Under the pieces are notes generated by a model that saw only the letters and a program-made list of their open reading frames with translations, ran no database searches and was not told the DNA's origin. This document shows, piece after piece, positions 42,555 through 51,464 of a stretch of 64,000 nucleotides of DNA. The stretch spans positions 868,001 through 932,000 of the forward strand of contig CAVRIT010000001.1 of the NCBI GenBank assembly GCA_963721345.1, read 5' to 3'. How positions within the stretch are numbered: position 1 is the stretch's first letter; each line of letters starts with the position of its first letter. Position numbers and translations under genes: made by a program. This stretch comes from JACDAN01 sp963721345. GTDB taxonomy: Bacteria; Actinomycetota; Thermoleophilia; Gaiellales; Gaiellaceae.

Positions 42555-45419
42555 ATGACCGAGGTCCTGAACAACCCCGGCTTCTACGTCAGCTACGCCG
42601 TCCTGCAGGCGATCCTCGTCCTGCTGCTGATTCGGCTGGCCGACCCCTACGGGCGCGAGCCGCTCGGGATCTTGGCAGCCATGGTCGCGTGGGGCGCCAC
42701 CGGCGCCGCGCTGCTCGCGCTCGCCGGGAATCGCACGGTTCGCGCGATGCTCTCGGACACCGCGCGGGACGTCTTCGGGAACGCGATCGCGCCGCCCCTC
42801 GTCGAGGAGGGCGCCAAGGGGCTCGCGCTCCTCGCTGCCGTCGGGCCGATCCGCTGGATCGGCAAGCGCTTCGGGATGACCATCTTCGAAGGCGTCACGA
42901 GCGGCATGGTCTATGGCGCCGCCGTCGGCCTCGGCTTCGCCTTCACGGAGGACGTCTTCTACTTCGTCAACGAAGCGCAGAACCAGGGCCTCGAGAGCGG
43001 CCTCGACGTCTTCGTCCATCGGCGTGACTTCTTCGGCCCGGCGATGATGCACCACCCGCTCTGGACGGCCGCCTTCGGTGCCGGCCTCGGGGCGGCCACG
43101 TGGACCGCGAGCCGCGCCGGGAAGGTGCTCTACCCGATCGCCGGGTTTGCCGTCGCCGTACTGATGCACGCGATCAACAACGGGCTCGTCGAAGCGGTGC
43201 TCGTGGCGCGCTACGGGCTCGAGCGCACTGCCGCGTGGGTGGCGGGGTTCCCGGACCCGGTGCTGCAGGACACGGCGTCGACCCTCGTGACGGTCACGAA
43301 CCTCCTCGACCTGTACCTGATCGCGCTCTTCCTCGCCGCGGTCTTCCTCTGGATCCGCTACCAGCGCCGCATCATTCGCGCGGAGCTCGCCGACGAGGTC
43401 GACGTCGAAGCGTTGACGCCTTCGTGGGGGCTGCTGAAGACCGGCCAGTTCGAGCGCTGGCGCCACCAGCGCCGGCTGCAGGGCGAGCTCGCGACGCTCG
43501 GCCTGCTCAAGTGGCGGACGAAGCGGTTCGGCGGCGACTGGGAGCGCGTCCAGCGTCTCCGCCGCGAGATCGCGACGCTCGCCATCTTCGACGTCGGCGC
43601 CGGGAATCTGCCCGAGCCGGCAACGCCCCTCGTGGGGCGGGAGGAAGAGCTCGCGTCGCTCCTCGAGCTCGACGCGCGGGTGATCACGCTGACCGGTCCG
43701 GGCGGGACCGGCAAGACGCGACTCGCGCTCGAAGCCGCGCGGGCGCTGCGTGACAAGTTCGGCAGCGGCGCGTTCTTCGTCCCGCTCGCTCCGATTCGCG
43801 ATCCGGCGCTCGTGCCGGCGGCGATCGCCGAGGCGCTCGGCGTCGCGCAGCGGGAGGGCGAGTCGCCGCTCGAGCCGCTGAAGGACTTCTTGCGCGACAA
43901 GCAGCTCCTGCTCTTCCTCGACAACTTCGAGCAGGTGACTGCGGCGGCGGGCTCCGTCGCCGAGCTGCTCGAAGCGGCGCCCCGCGTGCGCGCGATCGCG
44001 ACGAGCCGCGAGGCGCTGCGCATCCCCGGCGAGCAGGAGTTCCGTGTGCCGCCGCTCCCCGAGCAGAACGCGCTGGAGCTCTTCGAGGAACGGGCGCGCG
44101 CAGTCGATCCCGACTTCCGCGTCAGCGACGAGAACCGGGAGGCGATCGCGCGGATCGCCGAGCGCCTCGACGGCCTTCCCCTCGCGATCGAGCTGACCGC
44201 GGCGCGGGTCCGGCTCCTCTCGCCGGACGAGATCCTCGCGCGTCTGGAGACGCCGACCGAGGCGTCGCCTCTGCGGGAGACGATCTCCTGGAGCTACGAG
44301 CTCCTGCCGTCGAACGAGCAAGCACTCCTGGCGCGGCTGTCCGCCTTCGAGGGAGGAGCGTCGCTCCGCGCCGCCGAGTTCGTCGCCGGTGACGGCGTGC
44401 TGGACGTCGCCGAGGCGGCTGGATCGCTGGCCGAGAAGAGCCTCGTCCGGCGCGGCGTCGGCGTGGGAGGCGCATCGCGGATCGAGTTGCTGGAGACGAT
44501 CCGCGAGTTCGCGCGCGAGCGGCTCGTCGAGCGCGGCGACGAGGGACCGGTTCGCCGCCGCCACGCCGAGCACATCCTCGCGCTCGCCGAGCACGCCGAG
44601 CCGTCGCTGACGAGCCCGGAGCAGGCGTTCTGGCTCGCGCGGCTGAGCGAGGAGAACGCGAACATTCGCGCCGCGCTTGCCTGGTCGATGGAGAATGCCC
44701 AGTTGGAGCTCGGCCTGAGAACGGCCGGTGCGCTGGTCCGATTCTGGAGCGCCCGCGGCCTGATGGCAGAGGGCCGGCAGTGGCTGGAGCAGGCGCTCGG
44801 GGAGGCAGGTGACGTCGATCCCGTGGTGCGGGCGAAGGCTGAGTTCGCCGCGGGCTACGCCGCGCTGGGGCTCGGAGACTTCGCCGGAGCCGAGCAGCAC
44901 TTCGAACGATCCCTCGCGGTGGCGAGAGACATCGACGACACCCGAGCGGAGGGAGCGGCGCTGGCGCAGCTCGGCTGGCTCGCGATGGCCACGGAGCGCC
45001 GGTCGGAGGCGCGTGAACGAGCCGAGAGCGCGCTGAGGCTTGCACAGGGCGCCGACGACAAGATCGCCGCGTCCGGCGCGCTGAACGTCCTCGCCGAGCT
45101 GGCAGCGGATGACGGGAACGGCGAGGCCAAGACGCTCTTCGAGCAAGGGCTGGCGTTGCGGCGCGAACTGGGCGACGACCGGCTGATCGCGAACTCGCTC
45201 CTCCTGCTCGGGCGGGTCGACCGCGACGAGGCCAGGTTCGAGGAGGCGCTCGGCCTCGCGCGCGGCCTCGAGGATTCGTGGACGACCTCGGTCGCCCTCC
45301 TCCGCCTCGGCGAGGTCCGCGGCGACCGAGCGATGATCGAGGAAGCGCTGGTGATCGCGCGAGAGCGCGGCGACACCGCGCTCGTCGCGCAGGCCGAGGC
45401 GCTGGCGGGCGGGTACTAG
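42555..45419 (+). CDS. PrsW-type intramembrane protease fused to a STAND (NB-ARC) ATPase with TPR-like repeats
   Basis: One uninterrupted 954-codon frame. Residues 1-270 are a polytopic PrsW-family domain with the three protease motifs: EEGAK (84-88), FxxxE in FAFTED (128-133) and HxxxN in HAINNG (205-210). A juxtamembrane linker (271-355) is followed by LVGREEELASLLE, Walker A GPGGTGKT (381-388), Walker B LLLFLDNFEQ (451-460), the SREALRIPGEQEF sensor region and GLPLAIEL (540-547), the hallmark of AfsR/LuxR-type STAND ATPases. A winged-helix stretch (SYELLPSNEQALLARLSAFE) and TPR-like helices fill residues 680-950. STAND proteins switch by nucleotide-driven oligomerisation; here the likely output is regulated intramembrane proteolysis. 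The stop overlaps the sigma-factor stop by three bases. Confidence 0.9.
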   Translation: MTEVLNNPGFYVSYAVLQAILVLLLIRLADPYGREPLGILAAMVAWGATGAALLALAGNRTVRAMLSDTARDVFGNAIAPPLVEEGAKGLALLAAVGPIRWIGKRFGMTIFEGVTSGMVYGAAVGLGFAFTEDVFYFVNEAQNQGLESGLDVFVHRRDFFGPAMMHHPLWTAAFGAGLGAATWTASRAGKVLYPIAGFAVAVLMHAINNGLVEAVLVARYGLERTAAWVAGFPDPVLQDTASTLVTVTNLLDLYLIALFLAAVFLWIRYQRRIIRAELADEVDVEALTPSWGLLKTGQFERWRHQRRLQGELATLGLLKWRTKRFGGDWERVQRLRREIATLAIFDVGAGNLPEPATPLVGREEELASLLELDARVITLTGPGGTGKTRLALEAARALRDKFGSGAFFVPLAPIRDPALVPAAIAEALGVAQREGESPLEPLKDFLRDKQLLLFLDNFEQVTAAAGSVAELLEAAPRVRAIATSREALRIPGEQEFRVPPLPEQNALELFEERARAVDPDFRVSDENREAIARIAERLDGLPLAIELTAARVRLLSPDEILARLETPTEASPLRETISWSYELLPSNEQALLARLSAFEGGASLRAAEFVAGDGVLDVAEAAGSLAEKSLVRRGVGVGGASRIELLETIREFARERLVERGDEGPVRRRHAEHILALAEHAEPSLTSPEQAFWLARLSEENANIRAALAWSMENAQLELGLRTAGALVRFWSARGLMAEGRQWLEQALGEAGDVDPVVRAKAEFAAGYAALGLGDFAGAEQHFERSLAVARDIDDTRAEGAALAQLGWLAMATERRSEARERAESALRLAQGADDKIAASGALNVLAELAADDGNGEAKTLFEQGLALRRELGDDRLIANSLLLLGRVDRDEARFEEALGLARGLEDSWTTSVALLRLGEVRGDRAMIEEALVIARERGDTALVAQAEALAGGY

Positions 45420-46483
45420 TTCGCCGAGACGGCGGCCAGGTCGCGCAGCGCGGCCAGCCGCGCCAGCGCCTGCGCCTCGAGCTGCCGGACGCGCTCGCGC
45501 GTCAGGTCGAGCTCGTGTCCGATCGCCTCAAGCGTCCAGGGCTCGCCCTCGAAGCCGAAACGCAGCTCCAGGATCCGCCGCTCGCGCTCGGGGAGCGCGT
45601 CGAGCGCCCGCCGGACACCCTGCTTTCGCAGCGACTCCTCGGCCTCGTCGAACGGGTCGGCCGCTTCGCGGTCCGCGAACAGGTCGCCGAGCTCGCCCTC
45701 GTCGTCGGCGCCGACCGTCTGGTTCAGCGAGACCGAAGCGTGGGCGGCGCCCAGCGCCTCGTCGACGTGCTGCATCGGCAGCCCGGTTGCCTCGGCCAGC
45801 TCTTCCTTCGTCGCCTCGCGGCCGAGCTCGACCTCGAGCCGGCGCGCTGCGCGCGAGAGCTTCTGCTGGCGCTCTACGACGTGCACCGGAACGCGGATCG
45901 TCCGCGCGTGGTTGGCGACGGCGCGCTGCACCGACTGGCGGATCCACCAGGTTGCGTAGGTGGAGAACTTGAAGCCGCGGCGCCAGTCGAACTTCTCGAC
46001 GGCGCGGTTCAGGCCCAGCGTCCCCTCCTGGATCAGGTCGAGGAACGGCACGCCGAGCCCGCGGTAACCCTTGGCGATCGACACGACGAGACGGAGGTTC
46101 GACTCGATCATGTGCCGCTTCGCGATCAGGTCGCCGCGCTCGATGCGCTTTGCGAGCGCAACCTCGTCGGCCGCCGTGAGCAGCTTGTGCCGGCCGACGT
46201 CGGCCAGGAAGAGCTGCAGGCTGTCGGCCGACCCGACGACGGCGTCGAAATCCTGCTGCTTCGCCTGCTCGGCCTTCTCGGTCTCGGCGCGCGCTTCGCG
46301 GACCTCGAGGCCGATCGCCTCGAGCTCGCGCGTGAGCAGCTCGATCTCCTCCTCGCCGAGCTCATGCTCGACGGCGAAAGCCTCGAGCTCCACCGGCTCG
46401 ATGTGCCCGCGCTCCTCGCCCTGCTCGATGAACGGGCGAGCCTGCTCGCTCTCCAAGAGCTCCTGAAGCTGATGCTGAGTCAA
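45416..46483 (-). CDS. RpoD-like primary/group-2 sigma factor
   Basis: A 355-residue sigma-70 factor with region 1.1-like acidic N-terminus, region 1.2 (DSLQLFLADVGRHKLLTAAD), region 2 (NLRLVVSIAKGYRGLGVPFL, IQEGTLGLNRAVEKFDWRRG, FSTYATWWIRQSVQRAVANH), region 3 (VERQQKLSRAARRLEVELGR) and region 4 (LPERERRILELRFGFEGEPW, HELDLTRERVRQLEAQALAR). It is either the housekeeping sigma or a close paralogue; the short region 1.1 leaves this open. Start TTG 46483. The 265 bases upstream (46484-46748) are AT-richer and hold the regulatory region; nothing else is seen there. It converges on the PrsW-STAND gene. Confidence 0.92.
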   Translation of the reverse strand: MTQHQLQELLESEQARPFIEQGEERGHIEPVELEAFAVEHELGEEEIELLTRELEAIGLEVREARAETEKAEQAKQQDFDAVVGSADSLQLFLADVGRHKLLTAADEVALAKRIERGDLIAKRHMIESNLRLVVSIAKGYRGLGVPFLDLIQEGTLGLNRAVEKFDWRRGFKFSTYATWWIRQSVQRAVANHARTIRVPVHVVERQQKLSRAARRLEVELGREATKEELAEATGLPMQHVDEALGAAHASVSLNQTVGADDEGELGDLFADREAADPFDEAEESLRKQGVRRALDALPERERRILELRFGFEGEPWTLEAIGHELDLTRERVRQLEAQALARLAALRDLAAVSAN

Positions 46484-46748
46484 AGTGGCTCTCTACGTCC
46501 TTTCGTACTTCGCGGCAACCTGCTGACTGTAAGAGGTTGGTCGGACCTCAAACCTTCGCATTGTGTGTGCGTTTCCCTCGTTTTTCCAGATGCTGACGAC
46601 CCTTTTCGAGAGTTCGGTAGGAGAAACGGCTCGCTCTCGTTGCGTATTCCGTTCGAGCAGGCCGAGCCCGGAGGAACCCCTACTCACTATTACGCAGTCG
46701 GCGCCGAAAGGTTTGTTGCGATCTTGTTGTCTTCTGGGGCCGAATCGA

Positions 46749-48956
46749 CTACTCGGCGGCGGCGGGCTGCGGGGCCGGCGCGGTCTCCTCGTCCTCGCCC
46801 TGCTCGGCCTCTCGTTTCCGCGAGACCGGGAACTCGAACTCGACCTTCCCGTCTTCTTTGAGCACGAGGCGGGCGCGGAACGGCTTGCCCGCGCGCGACC
46901 GGAAGCCTGAAAGGACCTCGCGCGTCCTGCCCTCTTCGAGCAGCTGGCGCGCAACCTCCGGCGTCAGCGTCCGCCCGGCCACCCGCTTCCAGATCACGAA
47001 CCCACAGCCGGTTTCCTCGCGGCTCTTCCAGCTCGTGCAGCCGAAGGCACGCGCGTTCTCCTTGATGATCTCGCCCGTCTCGGCGCCGCATTTCGGGCAG
47101 AGGCCCAGCTCGGCGCGCTCGACACGGATCTTGTCGTCCGGGAGGCTCGCGATCTGTTCGACGGTCGTCGTGGCGAAGCCGGCGATGCCGTCCATGAAGG
47201 CGCTGCGCTCGCCGTTCCCGTGCTCGATGTCGACGAGCTGCTTCTCCCAGTCGCCCGTGAGCTCGGCGGAGGTGATCGGATGCTCGTCGAGCATCGTCAC
47301 GACGCTCATCCCCTTCGGGGTCGGCTGGAGATCTTTGGCCACGCGCTCGATGTACTCGCGGCGGATCAGGGTCTCGATGATCTCCGCGCGCGTCGCAGGA
47401 GTGCCGAGCCCGCGCTCCTTCATCGCCTCGCGGGCCTCGTCGTCGTCGACGAGCTTGCCGGCGGTCTCCATGGCCGAAAGCAGCGTCGCCTCGCTGTAGC
47501 GCGGCGGCGGCCTCGTCTCCTTGGCCTCGCTCTCGGCCTCGACGCACTTGACCTCCTGCCCCTGCTCGAGAGCCGGGAGCTCGCCCTCCCCCTCGCCGCC
47601 CTCCTCGTCCTGCGGCTTGGTCTCGTCCGCCTCGAGCCCGTAAACCCCGCGCCAGCCGGCCTCGAGCGTGACCTTCCCGCGGGTGCGGAAGCGCTCGCCC
47701 TCGACCTCGGTGACAATCGTGGTGCGCGCGAACCGCGCCGGCGGATGGAAGACGGCGAGGAAGCGGCGCGCGACGAGGTCGAAGATTCGCCGCTCGTCCG
47801 GGCTGAACGCGCTCAGGTCGTGGTCGATGTCCGTCGGGATGATCGCGTGGTGGTCGTCGACCTTCGCGTCGTTCACCACGCGACCGAGTGGGAGCTGGTC
47901 GAGCCCGAGGACGTACCGCGCGCCGTCCGCGTACTCGGGGATCGGGACGAGCGTCTGCGCCGTCGGCTTCAGTTGCGGGACGAGGTCGCCGGAGAGGAAG
48001 CGTGAGCTCGTCCTCGGGTAGGTGATCGCCTTCTTGCCCTCGTACAGCGACTGCGCCGCGCTCAGCGTCCGCCGGGCGGAGAAGCCGAAGCGCCGGTTCG
48101 CGTCGCGCTGGAGCGAGGTCAGGTCGTAGAGGAGCGGCGCGCGCTCGGACTGTTCCTTCCGCTCGACCGACTCGACCTGCCCGGTCTTGCCCTTGACCTT
48201 GGCGACGATCTCCTCGGCGCGCTGTCCGTCCTTGACCTGCGTCTCGTCGCCTTCGAACCAGAGCCCGTGATAGCGAGGATCGAACGTGGCGTGCACGAGC
48301 CAGAAGGGCTCGGGGACGAAAGCCTGGATCTCACGCTCGCGCCTGACCATCATCGCGAGGGTCGGCGTCTGCACCCGGCCGAGCGAGACGACGCCGGCGC
48401 CCCAGCCGCGGCGGACCGTGGCGGCCCGCGTGGCGTTCATTCCGACGAGCCAGTCGGCCTCCGAGCGGGAGCGGGCAGCCTCGCGGAGCGGGACGACCTG
48501 CTCCGCCGGCCGAAGCTGCTCGAAGCCGTCGCGGATCGCCTGCTTCGTCATGGAGTTGATCCAAAGGCGGTCGATGGGCTTGTCGACTTCCGAGGTGTCG
48601 TAGATGTGCGTGAAGATCAGCTCGCCCTCGCGTCCGGCGTCGCACGCGTTGATGATCCGGTCGACGTCGTCGCGCTTGAGCAGCTTGTGGACCACGCCGA
48701 GCTGCTTCTTCGACTTCGCGTCGCGCGGGCGTACCTTGAATTCGGTCGGGATGATCGGAAGCGTTTCGAGCTTCCACGACTTCCAGGCAGGGTCGTAATC
48801 CTCGGGGTCGGAGAGCTCGAGGAGGTGCCCGACGGCGAAGGTGACCACGTAGTCGTCGCCCTCGTAGAAGGTCTTGTTGTCGTCGAAGCTGCCGGGGAGC
48901 GCGTCGACGATGTCGCGCGCAACCGAGGGCTTTTCCGCGATGACCAGGGTCTTCAT
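46749..48956 (-). CDS. topB: DNA topoisomerase III (type IA)
   Basis: A 735-residue type IA topoisomerase. TOPRIM: KTLVIAEKPSVARDIVDAL with DAGREGELIFTHIYD (near residue 106) supplies the acidic Mg site. The active-site Tyr is in KKAITYPRTSSRF (near residue 300). GLGTPATRAEIIETLIRREY (near 527) is the conserved region of the closing domain, and a zinc-ribbon-like CPKCGAETG (near 634) plus a repeat follow. The order fits TopB rather than TopA, since the N-terminus is TopB-like. It relaxes or decatenates single-strand-containing DNA. The C-terminus is rich in Glu, Ala and Pro. Confidence 0.9.
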   Translation of the reverse strand: MKTLVIAEKPSVARDIVDALPGSFDDNKTFYEGDDYVVTFAVGHLLELSDPEDYDPAWKSWKLETLPIIPTEFKVRPRDAKSKKQLGVVHKLLKRDDVDRIINACDAGREGELIFTHIYDTSEVDKPIDRLWINSMTKQAIRDGFEQLRPAEQVVPLREAARSRSEADWLVGMNATRAATVRRGWGAGVVSLGRVQTPTLAMMVRREREIQAFVPEPFWLVHATFDPRYHGLWFEGDETQVKDGQRAEEIVAKVKGKTGQVESVERKEQSERAPLLYDLTSLQRDANRRFGFSARRTLSAAQSLYEGKKAITYPRTSSRFLSGDLVPQLKPTAQTLVPIPEYADGARYVLGLDQLPLGRVVNDAKVDDHHAIIPTDIDHDLSAFSPDERRIFDLVARRFLAVFHPPARFARTTIVTEVEGERFRTRGKVTLEAGWRGVYGLEADETKPQDEEGGEGEGELPALEQGQEVKCVEAESEAKETRPPPRYSEATLLSAMETAGKLVDDDEAREAMKERGLGTPATRAEIIETLIRREYIERVAKDLQPTPKGMSVVTMLDEHPITSAELTGDWEKQLVDIEHGNGERSAFMDGIAGFATTTVEQIASLPDDKIRVERAELGLCPKCGAETGEIIKENARAFGCTSWKSREETGCGFVIWKRVAGRTLTPEVARQLLEEGRTREVLSGFRSRAGKPFRARLVLKEDGKVEFEFPVSRKREAEQGEDEETAPAPQPAAAE

Positions 48957-49019
48957 CGCGCCACACCGTAGCGAAGGGTGTCAACGCTGACGGTTCCGGA
49001 CAAGTGATACTGCGCCGCC

Positions 49020-49634
49020 GTGAAATCGCGCGTGTACCACCTCATCGGCCTCCTTACGGCCGGGCCGATCAAGCGTTTGTTCCGTTTCAGGAGCAAGGGC
49101 GAGGAGCACCTTCCGCGCGAAGGGGGCTATGTCCTCTCTGCGAACCACTCGTCCAACTTCGACCCCTGGCCGCTCGGGATCCCGCTCTACCCCGATCGCC
49201 AGCTGCGTTTCATGGCCAAGTCGGAGATGTACCGCTACCCGCCGCTGAGATGGGCGCTCCAGCGCGCCGGCGCCTTCCCCATCCGGCGCGGTATGGGCGA
49301 CGAGGAGGCGATCGAAAAGGCGATCGAGTTGGCGAGGTCCGGGGAGGTCGTGGCGATCTTCCCCGAGGGCACGCGCCGCAACAAGGGCGTCGTCAAGAAG
49401 CACAAGGCACGGCCCCGCACGGGCGCCGCGCGGGTGGCGCTGAAGGCCGGCGTGCCGCTCGTCCCGGCTGCGATCGGCGGGACGGAGAGCCTGACCAGGC
49501 TTGGGCCCCTCCGGGTTGCCTACGGTCCGCCCGTCGACGTCGGCGATCTGCAGGACATGGACATCAGGCGGGCGTCGAAGATCGCCACCGACCGGCTGAT
49601 GGAGGCGATCCACTCGCTCGAAAAGACGCTGTGA
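49020..49634 (+). CDS. 1-acyl-glycerol-3-phosphate acyltransferase (PlsC family)
   Basis: A 204-residue acyltransferase with the NHSSNFDP motif (NHxxxxD, near residue 41), RRGMGDEEAI region, FPEGTR (near 114) and VPLVPAAIGGTE. It probably adds the second acyl chain of phosphatidic acid. GTG 49020. Its stop overlaps the exonuclease start (GTGA at 49631-49634). Confidence 0.9.
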   Translation: MKSRVYHLIGLLTAGPIKRLFRFRSKGEEHLPREGGYVLSANHSSNFDPWPLGIPLYPDRQLRFMAKSEMYRYPPLRWALQRAGAFPIRRGMGDEEAIEKAIELARSGEVVAIFPEGTRRNKGVVKKHKARPRTGAARVALKAGVPLVPAAIGGTESLTRLGPLRVAYGPPVDVGDLQDMDIRRASKIATDRLMEAIHSLEKTL

Positions 49635-50449
49635 CGAGGCCGCTGCTCGTGATTGACGGCGACTCGCTCGCGCACCGCGCCTACCACGCCCTGCCGAAGT
49701 CGATCAAGCGAAACGCCGTCGTCGGCTTTACGAACATGCTCGTCCGCCTCTGGGAGCAGGAAGAGCCGCGGACGGTCTTCGTCGGCTGGGACACGCTCAC
49801 CGCACCGACCTACCGGCACGAGGCGTTCGAGCCGTACCAGTCCGGGCGGGTGTTCGAGGAGTCGTTGGTCGAACAACTCGACCTCCTCCCCCAGCTCGTC
49901 GAGGCGCTCGGCTTCGCGACGGCCAAGGCAGCGGGCTACGAGGCGGACGATTTCGTCGCCGCGGCGGTGCGCTCGGAGGAGAAGCGCCGGGGCAGCACGG
50001 CCGTCGTCGTCACATCCGATCGAGACCTCTTCCAGCTCGCGAGCGACCGGACGGTGATCGTCACGCCGGTGCGCGGCGTCTCGGAGCTCGCGCGAATCGG
50101 GCCCGACGAGGTGCGGGAGCGCTACGGGGTGGAGCCCGAGCAAGTGCCGGACTTCATCGCGCTGCGCGGCGATCCCTCCGACCGCCTGCCGGGAGCACGC
50201 GGCGTCGGCCCGAAGACGGCGGCCACGGTCCTCAAGCAGTACGGCACGCTCGAGGCGGCGCTCGACGCCGGCCGCTTTCCGAACCAGCGGGAGGAGTTGG
50301 AGCTGTACCGGCGAATTGCCACGCTCGACGCCTCCGCCCCCCTCCCTCCCCTGAAAGATCAGTCCCCAACCTGGGCGGAGGCGTCCTCCCTCCTACGGAG
50401 CTGGGGCGTGAACCAGCTCGCCGACCGCCTCGAGGCTCGCGCGGCGTAA
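49631..50449 (+). CDS. 5'-3' exonuclease (PolI N-terminal/FEN-like)
   Basis: A 272-residue stand-alone flap/5' nuclease: LLVIDGDSLAHRAYHALP, GYEADDFVAAAV (metal-binding Asp residues), VVVTSDRDLFQLASDRTVIV, and the helix-hairpin-helix GDPSDRLPGARGVGPKTAA. It processes 5' flaps in repair or Okazaki-fragment maturation. GTG 49631 is fixed by the overlap. Confidence 0.92.
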   Translation: MTRPLLVIDGDSLAHRAYHALPKSIKRNAVVGFTNMLVRLWEQEEPRTVFVGWDTLTAPTYRHEAFEPYQSGRVFEESLVEQLDLLPQLVEALGFATAKAAGYEADDFVAAAVRSEEKRRGSTAVVVTSDRDLFQLASDRTVIVTPVRGVSELARIGPDEVRERYGVEPEQVPDFIALRGDPSDRLPGARGVGPKTAATVLKQYGTLEAALDAGRFPNQREELELYRRIATLDASAPLPPLKDQSPTWAEASSLLRSWGVNQLADRLEARAA

Positions 50450-50451
50450 CC

Positions 50452-51303
50452 ATGGAGCTCGTCAGCCACCACGCGCTGGCGCGACTCCACCCGACGGGGC
50501 AGCACCCTGAGTCCGGCGGGCGCATCCGCGTCCTGCACGAACATTTCGGCGCTTGGGTCGAGCCGGTTCCCGCAACACCCGACGACATCGAGCGCTGCCA
50601 CGACCCGGAGCTCGTCGAGCTCGTGCGCGGCGTGGAGCGGCCGACGATGCTCGACCTCGACACGGTCTGCACCGAAACGAGCTACGAGGCCGCGCTCCTC
50701 GCGGCCGGCGGTGCAATCGAGGCTGCGCGGATCGGCGGGTTCGCGCTGGTGCGGCCCCCCGGGCACCACGCGCTGCGCGACCGGGCGATGGGCTTCTGCC
50801 TGTTCGGCAACGTCGCGATCGCCGCGCGGCACGCGCAGGCCGAGCTGGGCGTCGAGCGCGTCGCGATCCTCGACTGGGACGTCCACCACGGGAACGGGAC
50901 GCAGGACGTCGTTCGGGACGACCCGTCGATCCTCTTCGTCTCGATGCACCAGTGGCCGTTCTACCCGGGCTCGGGCGGGCCGGACGATCGGGGCGAGTCG
51001 CTCGTGAACGTCCCGCTGCCGGCGGGCTCGACCGACGAGGACTACCTGCGCGCCTTCACCGAGCAGGTCGAGCCGGCGGTCACGGCGTTCGAGCCCGACC
51101 TCGTGCTCGTCTCCGCCGGGTTCGACGCCCACGAGGACGACCCGCTCTCCGAGATGCTCGTGACGGAGGCCGGCTTCCGCGAGCTCGCGCGCCGCTCCGC
51201 GGCGCTCGCGCCGAAGACCGGAGCCGTGCTCGAGGGCGGCTACAACCTCGACACGCTGCCTCGCCTCGTCGAGGCGGCGCTCGAGGGCTTCTCGGCCGGC
51301 TAA
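50452..51303 (+). CDS. Histone deacetylase/AcuC family protein
   Basis: A 283-residue zinc deacetylase of the HDAC superfamily: LVRPPGHHALRD (catalytic His pair), ILDWDVHHGNGTQD (zinc-binding Asp and His), VSAGFDAHEDDPLSEM (second zinc Asp) and LEGGYNLDTLP. In bacteria it acts on small amides (acetylpolyamines, AcuC, others) rather than histones; the substrate is unclear. It starts two bases after the exonuclease stop and is followed by a strong terminator. Confidence 0.9.
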   Translation: MELVSHHALARLHPTGQHPESGGRIRVLHEHFGAWVEPVPATPDDIERCHDPELVELVRGVERPTMLDLDTVCTETSYEAALLAAGGAIEAARIGGFALVRPPGHHALRDRAMGFCLFGNVAIAARHAQAELGVERVAILDWDVHHGNGTQDVVRDDPSILFVSMHQWPFYPGSGGPDDRGESLVNVPLPAGSTDEDYLRAFTEQVEPAVTAFEPDLVLVSAGFDAHEDDPLSEMLVTEAGFRELARRSAALAPKTGAVLEGGYNLDTLPRLVEAALEGFSAG

Positions 51304-51307
51304 CGCA

Positions 51308-51331
51308 AACGGCCGGCTTTCGCCGGCCGTT
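51308..51331 (+). terminator. Strong hairpin terminator
   Basis: AACGGCCGGC (51308-51317), loop tttc, GCCGGCCGTT (51322-51331): a perfect ten-base-pair stem just after the deacetylase stop, ending the plcC-like/exonuclease/deacetylase transcription unit. Confidence 0.75.
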
Positions 51332-51446
51332 CGTAAGGAGGAGGAAGAGCCACCGCCCTCACCGCGAGACTTGCGGGGAGAGGAGTTGTGGCCTGAGTAT
51401 CGGCGGGAAGGCGTTTCGTGTCGTCGCCCCGCCTTGGCGAACCGAC

Positions 51447-51463
51447 TCACCCAATTTGGGTGA
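51447..51463. repeat. Perfect 17-bp palindrome beside a LuxR-type regulator gene
   Basis: TCACCCAATTTGGGTGA: eight-base arms around a single central T, one base from the stop of the NarL-type regulator. The AT centre and lack of T tract suggest a protein-binding site rather than a terminator. Confidence 0.45.
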
Positions 51464-51464
51464 A

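Noticed and set aside
42471..45146. An 891-codon open frame on the minus strand opposite the PrsW-STAND gene
   Set aside because: It is an Arg/Glu/Leu-rich shadow caused by high G+C codon bias; the plus-strand frame has clear domain motifs throughout.
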